Source: PoT sp049331405 (GTDB lineage Bacteria > Planctomycetota > Planctomycetia > Isosphaerales > Isosphaeraceae). From it: a DNA stretch of 64,000 nt. Position 1 is the first letter of the stretch; each line of letters begins with the position of its first letter. The translations under genes and the position numbers were made by a program. Shown here piece by piece: positions 1-8,115 of the stretch. Under the pieces are notes generated by a model, which was not told where the DNA came from, searched no databases, and saw only the letters and a list, made by a program, of their open reading frames with translations. The stretch spans positions 124,001-188,000 of the forward strand of contig NZ_CP186275.1 of the NCBI RefSeq assembly GCF_049331405.1, written 5' to 3'.

Positions 1-1
1 C

Positions 2-463
2 GTCAAGGGGGGGAGCGAGCAGGCCGCCCAGGGCGATGGGGTCTTCTATCTCAACAGCCGGGTGTCGGCCCGGGATCTCCGCGATGGGACGTCTACGACC
101 TTGATGATCGGGGAGCGTTCGCGGAATGTCGCCGATGCGACCTGGGTTGGAGTGGCGGACCCGGTCTTCATCCTCTGCACGAAGGCCGGATGGCCGGTGG
201 AATCCTGCGCGTCCGCCATGTTCATGGTGCTGGGTCGCACCGGCCCGAAATCCGACATTCTCCTCGGGGCCGTCCCCGCGGGCAACATGCCCAACTCGCC
301 CGGGGCGGGGGCGGACGGATTCTGGAGCATGCATCCCGGCGGGTGCAACTTCCTCTTCTGCGACGGGTCGGTGAGATTCATCAAGTCCCATATCGCCCCG
401 ATGACGTTCAGTGCGCTGGCCACTCGAGCCGGCGGCGAGGTCGTCGGTTCCGACTCGTACTGA
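2..463 (+). CDS. DUF1559 domain protein, C-terminal part (5' end outside window)
   Basis: The frame is open from base 2, so the gene begins left of the window; about 153 C-terminal residues are present. Near the end is HPGGCNFLFCDGSVRFI, the H-x9-DG signature that closes planctomycete DUF1559 proteins. These are normally about 300-residue, pilin-like proteins with an N-terminal prepilin-type segment, which here would lie off the window. Such proteins occur in dozens of copies per planctomycete genome. They are presumed surface or pseudopilin-like, but their function is not established. Nothing in the visible part assigns a specific role. It is followed by a 67-bp gap and then a gene on the opposite strand. 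Confidence 0.9.
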   Translation, partial: VKGGSEQAAQGDGVFYLNSRVSARDLRDGTSTTLMIGERSRNVADATWVGVADPVFILCTKAGWPVESCASAMFMVLGRTGPKSDILLGAVPAGNMPNSPGAGADGFWSMHPGGCNFLFCDGSVRFIKSHIAPMTFSALATRAGGEVVGSDSY

Positions 464-530
464 TCGGGGCGTCTCGGGTAAATCCTCATCGCCGGGAGGT
501 GGTGAACCGGCGAGCGACGAGGCTCCGGGA

Positions 531-956
531 TCATGCTTCGGGGCGATCGAGGGGGAGGAATGCCGAGGCGTTATCTCCGGCCGACGTTGATATGTTGACG
601 CGGGGGAGCGTCTGGCGGAAGGCCAGGGAGAGGAGGAGGCCGAGGCCGAGGCCCATCGTCAGGTGGACGGCCATCGCGGCGAGGAAGAGGGTGCCGGTCA
701 TCATCGCCGGGTCCTGGAAGGGATAGCCGTGCTTCAGGACCAGCAAGGCGACGAGGCCCTGGCAGAGGCCGCCGACGGCCCCGCCCTTGACGAACGCCCA
801 GCGGTCGAGGCGATAGCCCCGGGCACCGAGCAGCGATCCCAGGATCGGCCCGGCGACGTAGAAGGCCGCCTCATCGCCCAGACGCACGAACATCGCGAGG
901 ACGACCGCGACCAGCGCGATCAGGATCAGCATCCCGAGGATCGAGAGTCTCGCCAT
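531..956 (-). CDS. Small integral membrane protein, function unknown
   Basis: 141 residues with about four hydrophobic segments: an N-terminal one (LGMLILIALVAVVLAMF), two glycine-rich central ones, and one near residues 85-112. The C-terminal tail is polar. The ATG at 956 is preceded by a GGGAG Shine-Dalgarno sequence about 8 nt upstream. It lies on the same strand as the FHA and TPR genes, 183 bp downstream of the FHA gene, so it may be the last gene of that transcript. I do not recognise a family. No catalytic motif is visible. Confidence 0.7.
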   Translation of the reverse strand: MARLSILGMLILIALVAVVLAMFVRLGDEAAFYVAGPILGSLLGARGYRLDRWAFVKGGAVGGLCQGLVALLVLKHGYPFQDPAMMTGTLFLAAMAVHLTMGLGLGLLLSLAFRQTLPRVNISTSAGDNASAFLPLDRPEA

Positions 957-1139
957 CCGCCGGCTCCCTGCAAGGACGAGGAAGGCCGTGCCTCTTCGAG
1001 ATGTGAAGATATCGGGTCGCGGCCAGGTATCTCGATCCTACCCGATCCCGGTCCGCGCGGGAGGTCCATGGGCCTGGAATCCAGGCGCGTTCACGACCGC
1101 AGGCGAGTGCCGAAACCCGTCGGCCTGATCGGGAGACGT

Positions 1140-2543
1140 TCAGCGCCGGGAGGTGGTGAACTGGCCGAGCCATTCTTTCCAGGCGGAGCGCTTGACGGGG
1201 TCGAATTCCTCGAGCTGGCTGACGCGGTCGAGGAGCCAGTTCGCGGAGGCGGCGGAGTCGTCCGGGGTCGGGTGAGACTCGGCGGGGCGCGGGATCCGGA
1301 GCGGCGGGGCGAGGGGAGGGGGGGGCAAGGCGGCGATGGACTTCGCGTCGGTGCCGATCTGGCCGGCCTGGCGCGAGAGCTCGGAGCGGAGGGCCGAGAT
1401 CTCCCGGTCCATCGCCTCGAGGCGGGAGAGGTGCGCCTCCATCAGGCGGGCGTTGTCGTCCTGGATCTTCTGGAGGAGGAGGCCCAGGGTGCGCTGGAGC
1501 TCGGCGTTCTGATTCTTGGAGTCGCGGACGGTCTCGACCATCCAGGCGAGCAGGGCGTCCCTCGCCTCGGGGACCGCCAGCTCCGTGCCGTTGGCGTGGC
1601 CACCAGTGGCACCGGCCTGGCCGTTGGCGTGGCCGTTGAGCGTGCCCTCGTCGTCGAACTGGCCGCGGAACTGCTCGACCTCCGGGTGGATCACCCGCGC
1701 CACCAGCGCGGGGGCCTCGGTCGGCTCGGGCGCGGGAGGCTCCGAGGAGGCCGGGGACGGAGTCGGGGTCGCACCGGGCCTCGGCGGGAACTCGGGGAGT
1801 TCCGGCTCGTCGACCTCGTGAAGGGCGGGCTCGACCTGGACGACGTACGAATGGGAGCTGAAGGCCAGGCGATGGCCGGGCTCGAGGCGGGTCGCGCGGC
1901 GGAAGCGCTCGCCGTTGGTGTAGGGGGACTGGCTCGAGAGGTCGACGTAGTAGGCGTCGGTCGGGGTCCGGAAGAAGGCCCCCTGGATCCTCGACGCCGA
2001 TTCGTCCTTCAAGGTGATGCCGCAGCCGGGGGCCCGCCCGACGAAGATCAGCTCGGAGCCGAGATCCCAGGGGAGGTCCGCGTCGCGCCCGGCCTCGGGC
2101 TCGAGGCGGACGGGGATGAGGCCGCCGGGCTCGACCGGGGCGAGCGGGTCCTCGTCGCAGGGGGAGGGGGAGACCGGGTGGCCGTCGAGCTCGATCCGGA
2201 GCAGCTCGACGCGGGTCCCGGCGACCTCGAAGTGGTCGCCGGGGGCGAGCCAGCCGGCCATCTCGCCGGTGGTGGAGACGAGCGTCCCCCCCCGGCTGAG
2301 GAGGTCGATGACGTAGAGCCCTCGGCGGTCGAGGTGGAGATAGGCGTGCAGGGCGGCGACCCCCCGGTCGTAGATCCGGACGTCGGCGTCGGGGCCGAAG
2401 CCGACGACCGCGAAGGGGCGGTCGATGCGGACGGTGCGGTCGGGCCCCGGCCCGCCCCCCCGGATCCGGAGGAGGAATTCCCCTTCGACCCAGAGGGTGC
2501 CGTCGCTGATCGTCTCTCGCGGATCGTCGTGAACCTGCGTCAA
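1140..2543 (-). CDS. Protein with two FHA domains and a coiled coil
   Basis: 467 residues. An atypical FHA domain lies at about residues 44-118. A second one at about 164-238 is more canonical, with VGRAPGCGITL, then SASRIQGAF, then SPYTNGERF. FHA domains bind phosphothreonine peptides and are commonly partners of Ser/Thr kinases. A Pro-rich linker leads to a predicted coiled coil (about 330-400, rich in E, L, R and Q) and a Pro-rich tail. No transmembrane segment is seen, so it is probably cytoplasmic. The start is TTG at 2543 with a GGGGGAGA Shine-Dalgarno sequence 6 nt upstream. It lies 40 bp downstream of the TPR gene, probably in one operon. The role is unassigned; an adaptor for phospho-signalling is inference. 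Confidence 0.88.
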   Translation of the reverse strand: MTQVHDDPRETISDGTLWVEGEFLLRIRGGGPGPDRTVRIDRPFAVVGFGPDADVRIYDRGVAALHAYLHLDRRGLYVIDLLSRGGTLVSTTGEMAGWLAPGDHFEVAGTRVELLRIELDGHPVSPSPCDEDPLAPVEPGGLIPVRLEPEAGRDADLPWDLGSELIFVGRAPGCGITLKDESASRIQGAFFRTPTDAYYVDLSSQSPYTNGERFRRATRLEPGHRLAFSSHSYVVQVEPALHEVDEPELPEFPPRPGATPTPSPASSEPPAPEPTEAPALVARVIHPEVEQFRGQFDDEGTLNGHANGQAGATGGHANGTELAVPEARDALLAWMVETVRDSKNQNAELQRTLGLLLQKIQDDNARLMEAHLSRLEAMDREISALRSELSRQAGQIGTDAKSIAALPPPPLAPPLRIPRPAESHPTPDDSAASANWLLDRVSQLEEFDPVKRSAWKEWLGQFTTSRR

Positions 2544-2583
2544 CCGAATCTCCCCCGCCGGCCCCTTCGGGCCGGGCGGCCGA

Positions 2584-5500
2584 TCAGCGTCCCATGACCT
2601 CGTCCCAGTCGGCCCGCTCCGAGGCTTGGAGCTGGTCCGGCCGGAGCCCGGCTTCTTTGGTCCGGGCGCGAGTCTTCTGGAACGATTCGTTGTTCCCCTT
2701 CTTCAAGTAGGCACGCGCTAGGTGGTAGAGGAAGGGACCGTTGGGGACGGCGTTGGACGCCGCCTCGAGGTCCTTGATCGCCTCGTCGTACCGTCCCAGA
2801 CGGGTGAGGATCACGCCGCGGGTGTCCAGCAGGTAGGGCTGGCCGCCGACGCGGTCGATCAGCTCGTTGGCACGCTCCAGGCCTTCCTTCGGCTGGTCGA
2901 GGTTCTCCGAGAGTGTCCAGGCCATGTCGTTGAGGAACATCCGGTCGTTCGGCTTGCTCTTCAGCAGGTTGCGGAAGAGGGCGATCTGCTCCGGGTACTT
3001 CCCTTGAAGATACCGCACTCTCGCCAAAGATTGGAGAAGATTCGGGGCGTCTGGTTTGACCTTGAGGGCCTGGGCCAGATACTGGTCGGCCAGGCCGACC
3101 CAGCGCGGGTCGGGCTTGGGGGCGAAGGCGAGGGTCATCGCGGCCTCCCCGGCGTCGCCGGGGGCCCCCCCCTGGGCGGCCTTCTGGAGGAAGGTCGCGG
3201 CCTCGTCGTTCTTCCCCTGGCCGCCGAGGAACATGGCGCAGACGGCGGCCCCCTTCGGGCTCATGGTGCCGATCCGCCTGGCGACGCGCTCGGCCGCCTC
3301 GGGCTGGGACATCCGGAGCAGGAGGCCGCTCAGCTTCTCGCCGAGGGCGACCGTCTCGGGCCCCGGCTGCCGGGCGTTGAACGCCTTCTCGAGCAGGGCC
3401 GCCCCTTCCTTGCCTTGCCCCTTGCCGATGAGGGCCTTGGCCTTCAGCTCGGCGACGGCGAGGTTGTTGGGGTCGAGGCTCGTGAGCCGGTCGAGCTGGC
3501 GGTCGGCCTCGTCATACGCCTTGAGGCCGTAGAGGATGCCGGCGTAGAAGAGGATCGTGTCGGGGCTCGCGTTCTCGCCGGCGGCCTTCTCGGCGTGGGG
3601 CCTGGCCTTGTCGAGCTGGCCGAGGTCGCTGAGCTGCCGGGCCAGGGTCTCGTGGACGATCGCCGCGTTGGGGAGCTCCGAGGCGAGCTCCTCGAGGATC
3701 ACGACCGCGTCCTGCCTGGTCTTGAGGTCGGGCCCCTTGGCGAGGATCTGGGCGCGGGTCATGCGGTCGTCGGGGCTGTCGTCGGATCGGGAGGAGGCCC
3801 CGATCAGCTTCACCGCCTCGTCCCAGGCGGCGCGGTCGCCGGGGTGGTTGGCCAGGCTGAGGGCCAGGGTCCGGGTCGCCCAGGAGAGCTGGGGGTCGAC
3901 CTTGAGGATCTGCCGGAGCGCGGCCTCGACGTCGCCGATGCGCCCCATCTGCTCGTAGAGCTTGACCGCCGCCGAGAGGACGGAGAGGTCCTCGGGGTAC
4001 TTCTTCAGGGCGGCCTGGAGCTGGTTGTCGGCCTGGTCGAAGTCGTCGATCGCCCGGAAGCACTGGGCCATCAGCAGCTCGGGCCGGTTCGACTTGACCC
4101 GGCCGCGGATCATCTCGATCGTCTCGCGGGCGTCCTTCATCTCCTTCCGGCTCGCCTGGAGCATCAGGAGCTGGAGCAGGGCGGTCGGCGAGTCGGGGTG
4201 CTGCTGGACGAGCTTCTTGAGCGAGGCCTCGGCGTCCTTCGGCTTGCCGAGCTTGTCGAGGACCTGGGCCTGCCAGACGCGGAGGTCGAGGGCCTTGGGA
4301 TCCCCCTGCACGATCATGTTCGCGAGGTGCTCGGCGCGGGCCTTGTCCCCCGCCTGGAGGGCCTGGGCGGTGGCCAGGCGTTCGAAGTCGGCCGTGGTCA
4401 GGGGGGAGGAGCTGCGGAGCCTGGTCAGCTCGTCGTCGCGCCCCTCGCGGACGAGGAGCTGGACGAGCGGGCCCATGGCGATGCTGCCCCCTCGCTTGGT
4501 GCTGGCCTTCTTGTAGGCGGCGATGGCCTCGTCGGTCTTGCCCTGCTTCTCCAGGAGCTGCCCCTCGAGCACGTAGCCGGTGGGGGAGTGGGGCTGCTGG
4601 GCCTGGATCTCGGCGATGATCCGGCCGGCCTCGGTGAACCCGGCCGCCTGCTGGGCGGGGTCGGGGGGCTCGCCGCTGCGGTCCCGCAGGAGCGACTCGA
4701 CCTTGGCGATCCGCCAGTAGGGCGCGTCCTCACCGCCGATCTTCCGCATGGCCTCGATCTCGGCCTTCATCGCGGCCTCGTCCCCCTGGCGGATCGCCAG
4801 GTTCAAGAGCGCGATCCTCGGCTGGGCGCTATTCGGCTGGAGCCTGGCCCATTCCTCGTAGGCATGTCGGGCGTTGGGGAAGTCGGCCTGGTTGGTGTAG
4901 AGCTCGCCCAGGGCCTTCCAGATCTGGTACTGCTGCTCGGCGGCGACCCGGCTCAGGCTGTCGAGCAGGGTGCTCCTCGCCTCCTTGATGTGCCCCTGGG
5001 AGAGGAAGATCGAGGCCCTGATGACGTAGAGGCCGGCGTCGGGGATCTTGGCGAGCCCCTGGCGGACGGCCTCGAGCGCCTCGGAGGTCCTGCCGAGCCG
5101 GTTCAGGAGGTTCGCCTGGGCGATCCAGAGCGGCGACGAGCGGTCGTTCTTCTTGCTCATGTCCTTGAGGACCCGCATGGCGTCGTCGGGCCGGTCGGAC
5201 GCGAGGTAGTAGTCGGCCTCGACGAGCGCGACCTCGGCCGAGCTGGGGGCGAGCTTGTGGGCGACCTCCAGGACCTTCTCCACGTTCCCCCAGTTCCGGT
5301 CCTCCTTGGCGATCAGGAGCTGCTGCCGCAGGACGACGAGCGCCAGGTTGATCGAGAGGGCGGGGTCGCCCGGGCTGAGGGCCAACCCCTGCTCGAGCGT
5401 CCGGCGGGCCTCGGCCAGGTGCTCGTTCCCCTCGAGGTTGGCGATCGCGATCCAGGGGGTGCTCCAGTGCGAGTTCGCCTTGGTCGCCTGGCGGTAGGCC

Positions 5501-6789
5501 TGGAGGGCCTTCGCCGTGTCGCTGACCTTCTCATAGGCCTGCCCGAGCAGGTGGAAGAGCCGCCCTTCCAGCCCCTTGGGGGCCTTGTAGCGGATCGCCT
5601 CCAGGTCCTTGATGGCCTCGTTGGCGCGGTCGCGGACGAGCAGGGCGTAGGCGCTCAGATACTTGAAGTAGAAGTCGGGCTCGTCGCCGCCGGAGAGGCG
5701 TCGGTACTGGGCGATGAGGGGCTCGGCCTCCTCCACGCGCCCCATCTCGAGCAGGACCTGGGCGAGCCGCCAGGTGAGGTCGGCGTTGCTGCCTCCGGTC
5801 TGGATCAGGCCGGTCCGCCAGCTCTCGATCGCGGCGTCGGGCCGGCGCTCGTTCAGCTCGACCATGCCTTCGAGGAGCTTGATCCGCAGCTCGTTGCGGT
5901 TGGCCTTGGGGATGGCGTCGAGGTGCCTGTGGGCCGCGGCCGTGTCGCCGCGCTGGTTGGCGGCGTCGGCGGCCATGAGCCGGACCTCGAGGTCGTCGGG
6001 GTTGGCCTTGAGCGCCTTCTCGATCTCCTCCGCACCCCGGTCGAGCTGCCCGCCCGAGGCGAAGTAGCGGGCGCGGGCGAGGTGCGCCAGCGCGAGCTTG
6101 GCCGGGGCCTTGGCCAGGCCGTTGACCATGTTGTCGAGCACCTGCTTGCCCCTGGCTGCGTCGTTCAGCTTGTCGCGCTCGAGGGTCGCGAGCTGCTCGG
6201 CGACGTCCACGTCATCCGGGGCGAGCTTCAGGGCCTTCTCCAGCTCGGCGGCCGACTCCTTGAAGGCGTCCATGTCGCCGTCGACCCGCCCCGAGGAGAT
6301 CGCGGTGGCGAGCAGCCAGTGGGCCCTCGGGTCGTTGCCGCCCCCCTTCTCGATCAGCTCCCGGGCGAGGGTCTCGGCCGCGCGCTCCCGGCCTGGGATC
6401 TTGAGGGTCAGCTCGACCAGCCGCTTGCGGGTCTCCTGCCGCTTCGGGTTCTTCGCGTCGAGGCCGAGGACCTGGTTGTGGATCGGCAGGGCGGCGATCG
6501 CCTCCTCGACGTTCCGGGCGCTGTCGGCCAGGATCTTGGCCTTCATGTCGAGCGCGTCGGCGTCGTCCCCGTTGATCTCGAGGTAGCGGTTGAGGTACTG
6601 GATGGCAAGATTAGGCTGGTCTAATTCGAGCCGCTTCTTGGCCTCGCTGAGGTACATCGCCCCTTCGTGGCTCTGGCGATAGGCCCGGTATCCGAAGAAG
6701 CCCCCGACGATGACGACCAGGGCGATCACCATGACGACCAGGGCGCGGAGGTTGAGCCGCCGTCTCACGGGGCGATTGCTGCTACTCAT
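2584..6789 (-). CDS. Very large membrane-anchored TPR-repeat protein
   Basis: About 1401 residues from the ATG at 6789; the frame stays open 16 codons further upstream. This start was chosen because the protein then begins with a basic stretch and one transmembrane helix (RALVVMVIALVVIVGGFF), as expected for an N-in anchored protein. A GAGGG lies about 11 nt upstream. The rest is nearly continuous tetratricopeptide repeats, recognisable by A/G/Y spacing such as LGRYDEAIKDLEAA and YRQATKAN. It resembles the TPR proteins (PrsT-like) that accompany exosortase/exopolysaccharide loci, and it is divergent from the EpsI-like gene. A scaffold for envelope or polysaccharide assembly is inference. Confidence 0.9.
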   Translation of the reverse strand: MSSSNRPVRRRLNLRALVVMVIALVVIVGGFFGYRAYRQSHEGAMYLSEAKKRLELDQPNLAIQYLNRYLEINGDDADALDMKAKILADSARNVEEAIAALPIHNQVLGLDAKNPKRQETRKRLVELTLKIPGRERAAETLARELIEKGGGNDPRAHWLLATAISSGRVDGDMDAFKESAAELEKALKLAPDDVDVAEQLATLERDKLNDAARGKQVLDNMVNGLAKAPAKLALAHLARARYFASGGQLDRGAEEIEKALKANPDDLEVRLMAADAANQRGDTAAAHRHLDAIPKANRNELRIKLLEGMVELNERRPDAAIESWRTGLIQTGGSNADLTWRLAQVLLEMGRVEEAEPLIAQYRRLSGGDEPDFYFKYLSAYALLVRDRANEAIKDLEAIRYKAPKGLEGRLFHLLGQAYEKVSDTAKALQAYRQATKANSHWSTPWIAIANLEGNEHLAEARRTLEQGLALSPGDPALSINLALVVLRQQLLIAKEDRNWGNVEKVLEVAHKLAPSSAEVALVEADYYLASDRPDDAMRVLKDMSKKNDRSSPLWIAQANLLNRLGRTSEALEAVRQGLAKIPDAGLYVIRASIFLSQGHIKEARSTLLDSLSRVAAEQQYQIWKALGELYTNQADFPNARHAYEEWARLQPNSAQPRIALLNLAIRQGDEAAMKAEIEAMRKIGGEDAPYWRIAKVESLLRDRSGEPPDPAQQAAGFTEAGRIIAEIQAQQPHSPTGYVLEGQLLEKQGKTDEAIAAYKKASTKRGGSIAMGPLVQLLVREGRDDELTRLRSSSPLTTADFERLATAQALQAGDKARAEHLANMIVQGDPKALDLRVWQAQVLDKLGKPKDAEASLKKLVQQHPDSPTALLQLLMLQASRKEMKDARETIEMIRGRVKSNRPELLMAQCFRAIDDFDQADNQLQAALKKYPEDLSVLSAAVKLYEQMGRIGDVEAALRQILKVDPQLSWATRTLALSLANHPGDRAAWDEAVKLIGASSRSDDSPDDRMTRAQILAKGPDLKTRQDAVVILEELASELPNAAIVHETLARQLSDLGQLDKARPHAEKAAGENASPDTILFYAGILYGLKAYDEADRQLDRLTSLDPNNLAVAELKAKALIGKGQGKEGAALLEKAFNARQPGPETVALGEKLSGLLLRMSQPEAAERVARRIGTMSPKGAAVCAMFLGGQGKNDEAATFLQKAAQGGAPGDAGEAAMTLAFAPKPDPRWVGLADQYLAQALKVKPDAPNLLQSLARVRYLQGKYPEQIALFRNLLKSKPNDRMFLNDMAWTLSENLDQPKEGLERANELIDRVGGQPYLLDTRGVILTRLGRYDEAIKDLEAASNAVPNGPFLYHLARAYLKKGNNESFQKTRARTKEAGLRPDQLQASERADWDEVMGR

Positions 6790-7317
6790 GGCCGAAAATA
6801 CCCTCGGAGCCGGCCGCCGGTCACCCATCGCGGCCACGTCGCTGGCGGTGGAAGAGACCCATTAAGGCCGAGCGTTTACTAATGATTAGCCACCCTACAC
6901 GAATCGGGCGGCCCGAAGATCAGGAGGGAGGGCGATGTTGCGAAATTTCAACGCGATCTCGGGGGGCGTCTCGGTCCTCGGCACGATTTGGCGTGTCCGC
7001 CCGGGCCCGAGATGAACCGCCCTTGTGCTGTCGATGGCGAACCTCCATGATACTGGCAGGGACGCATCATCGACGACCTTTTTTCGATTGTAGGACACGT
7101 TTGCCGGGGCCGTCGAACCCCTTCTCCGCCGGCGCCCTGCGCCTGTCCAACTTCGGACGAGATACGGCTTGGACGGATAGGCCTCGGGCCGGAAAAATGA
7201 CCCCGATCGCACGATCGGATCATGGTGCCCGAAAGTGATCCTATGCTTATCATGGGCGTTACGCTCGCACGCGACGTCCTGTCTTGATTGAAACACCTGG
7301 GCGATGACGGGTTGGCC
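6790..7317. promoter_or_regulatory. Divergent intergenic region between TPR and EpsI-like genes
   Basis: A 528-bp region without a convincing gene; the open frames here are shadows with poor composition. It must hold the promoters for the leftward TPR/FHA group and for the rightward polysaccharide locus. A perfect 11-bp palindrome CTAATGATTAG at 6879-6889 sits in an AT-rich island about 90 bp upstream of the TPR start and could be an operator or UP-like element. No clear -35/-10 pair could be chosen. Confidence 0.4.
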
Positions 7318-8115
7318 ATGAGCATCACCGACGAAGCCGTGAGACCGGATACCGGCCCGGCGGCCCCCACCCCCGGGGCGGGCCGGCGGCCGAGCAACTT
7401 GGGATTCTGGCTGAGCCTCGGCCTGGTCTGCCTGCTCCTGGCGGGCTCCGGCGGGGTCCGCTGGTGGCAGTCCAGGCGCCTGGCCGGGGTCCTCAGGGAC
7501 GCGAGGGACTCGCCGTTCCCGCTCGAGTCCCTGCCGATGAAGATCGGGACCTGGACCGGCAAGCCCGTCACGCTCGACCCCCTGATCGTGCGGGTCTCGG
7601 GCGCGACCGACATCATCACCCGTCGATATACGGATCAGACCACCGGGGCCTCGCTCGAGGCGATCGTCCTCTACGGGCCCTCGTCGGAGGTCTTCCTGCA
7701 CAGGCCCGAGGTCTGCTACCCGAACGCCGGGTTCACCGAGGCCGGCGACGCCAAGACCGTGATGATCAAGGTCGGCAAGGAGGAGCTCCCCTTCCGCAGC
7801 CTCGTCTACGCGAAGGGAGAGGGGGGGCAGTCGGCGCTCCAGGAGGTCATCTACTCGTGGCGATACAACGGCAAGTGGTCGCCCGACCTCGTGAAGCACA
7901 AGGAGTTCGAGCGGATCCCGGGCATGTTCAAGGTCCACGTGGCCCGGACCTTGACCCCCAAGGAGCGTCGCGATATCGACAATCCCAATGAGGAGTTCCT
8001 CAGGCTCCTGCTCCCCGTGATCGAGGCCCGCCTGGCGCGGGATGTCGGCCAGGGCGCCTCGACCCCGCCCCCCGTCGCGCCTTCCGCCAAGACCGCCGAG
8101 GGAGCCGCCCGATGA
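7318..8115 (+). CDS. EpsI-family exosortase-associated protein (DUF3485)
   Basis: About 265 residues from ATG 7318; an upstream in-frame TTG at 7288 is possible. One N-terminal transmembrane segment (FWLSLGLVCLLLAGSG) is followed by a periplasmic domain. It contains HRPEVCYPNAGF, matching the conserved H-x-P-E-x-C-x-P motif of EpsI/DUF3485 proteins, which occur either alone or fused to the C-terminus of exosortases. The family is linked to exopolysaccharide loci, but its biochemical role is unknown. Its stop overlaps the next start by 4 bp (ATGA at 8112), implying translational coupling to the Wzz/BY-kinase gene. The exosortase lies one gene further on, which strengthens the assignment. Confidence 0.9.
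   Translation: MSITDEAVRPDTGPAAPTPGAGRRPSNLGFWLSLGLVCLLLAGSGGVRWWQSRRLAGVLRDARDSPFPLESLPMKIGTWTGKPVTLDPLIVRVSGATDIITRRYTDQTTGASLEAIVLYGPSSEVFLHRPEVCYPNAGFTEAGDAKTVMIKVGKEELPFRSLVYAKGEGGQSALQEVIYSWRYNGKWSPDLVKHKEFERIPGMFKVHVARTLTPKERRDIDNPNEEFLRLLLPVIEARLARDVGQGASTPPPVAPSAKTAEGAAR

Noticed and set aside
663..2597. 644-codon plus-strand frame over the FHA gene
   Set aside because: Composition is E/G/R/A/D-rich without structure; the minus-strand frame has two FHA domains and a good Shine-Dalgarno sequence.
2722..6624. 1300-codon open frame antisense to the TPR gene
   Set aside because: Shadow of a high-GC gene: third-position GC keeps the opposite frame open. The product is low-complexity V/L/G/E/R and has no domain.
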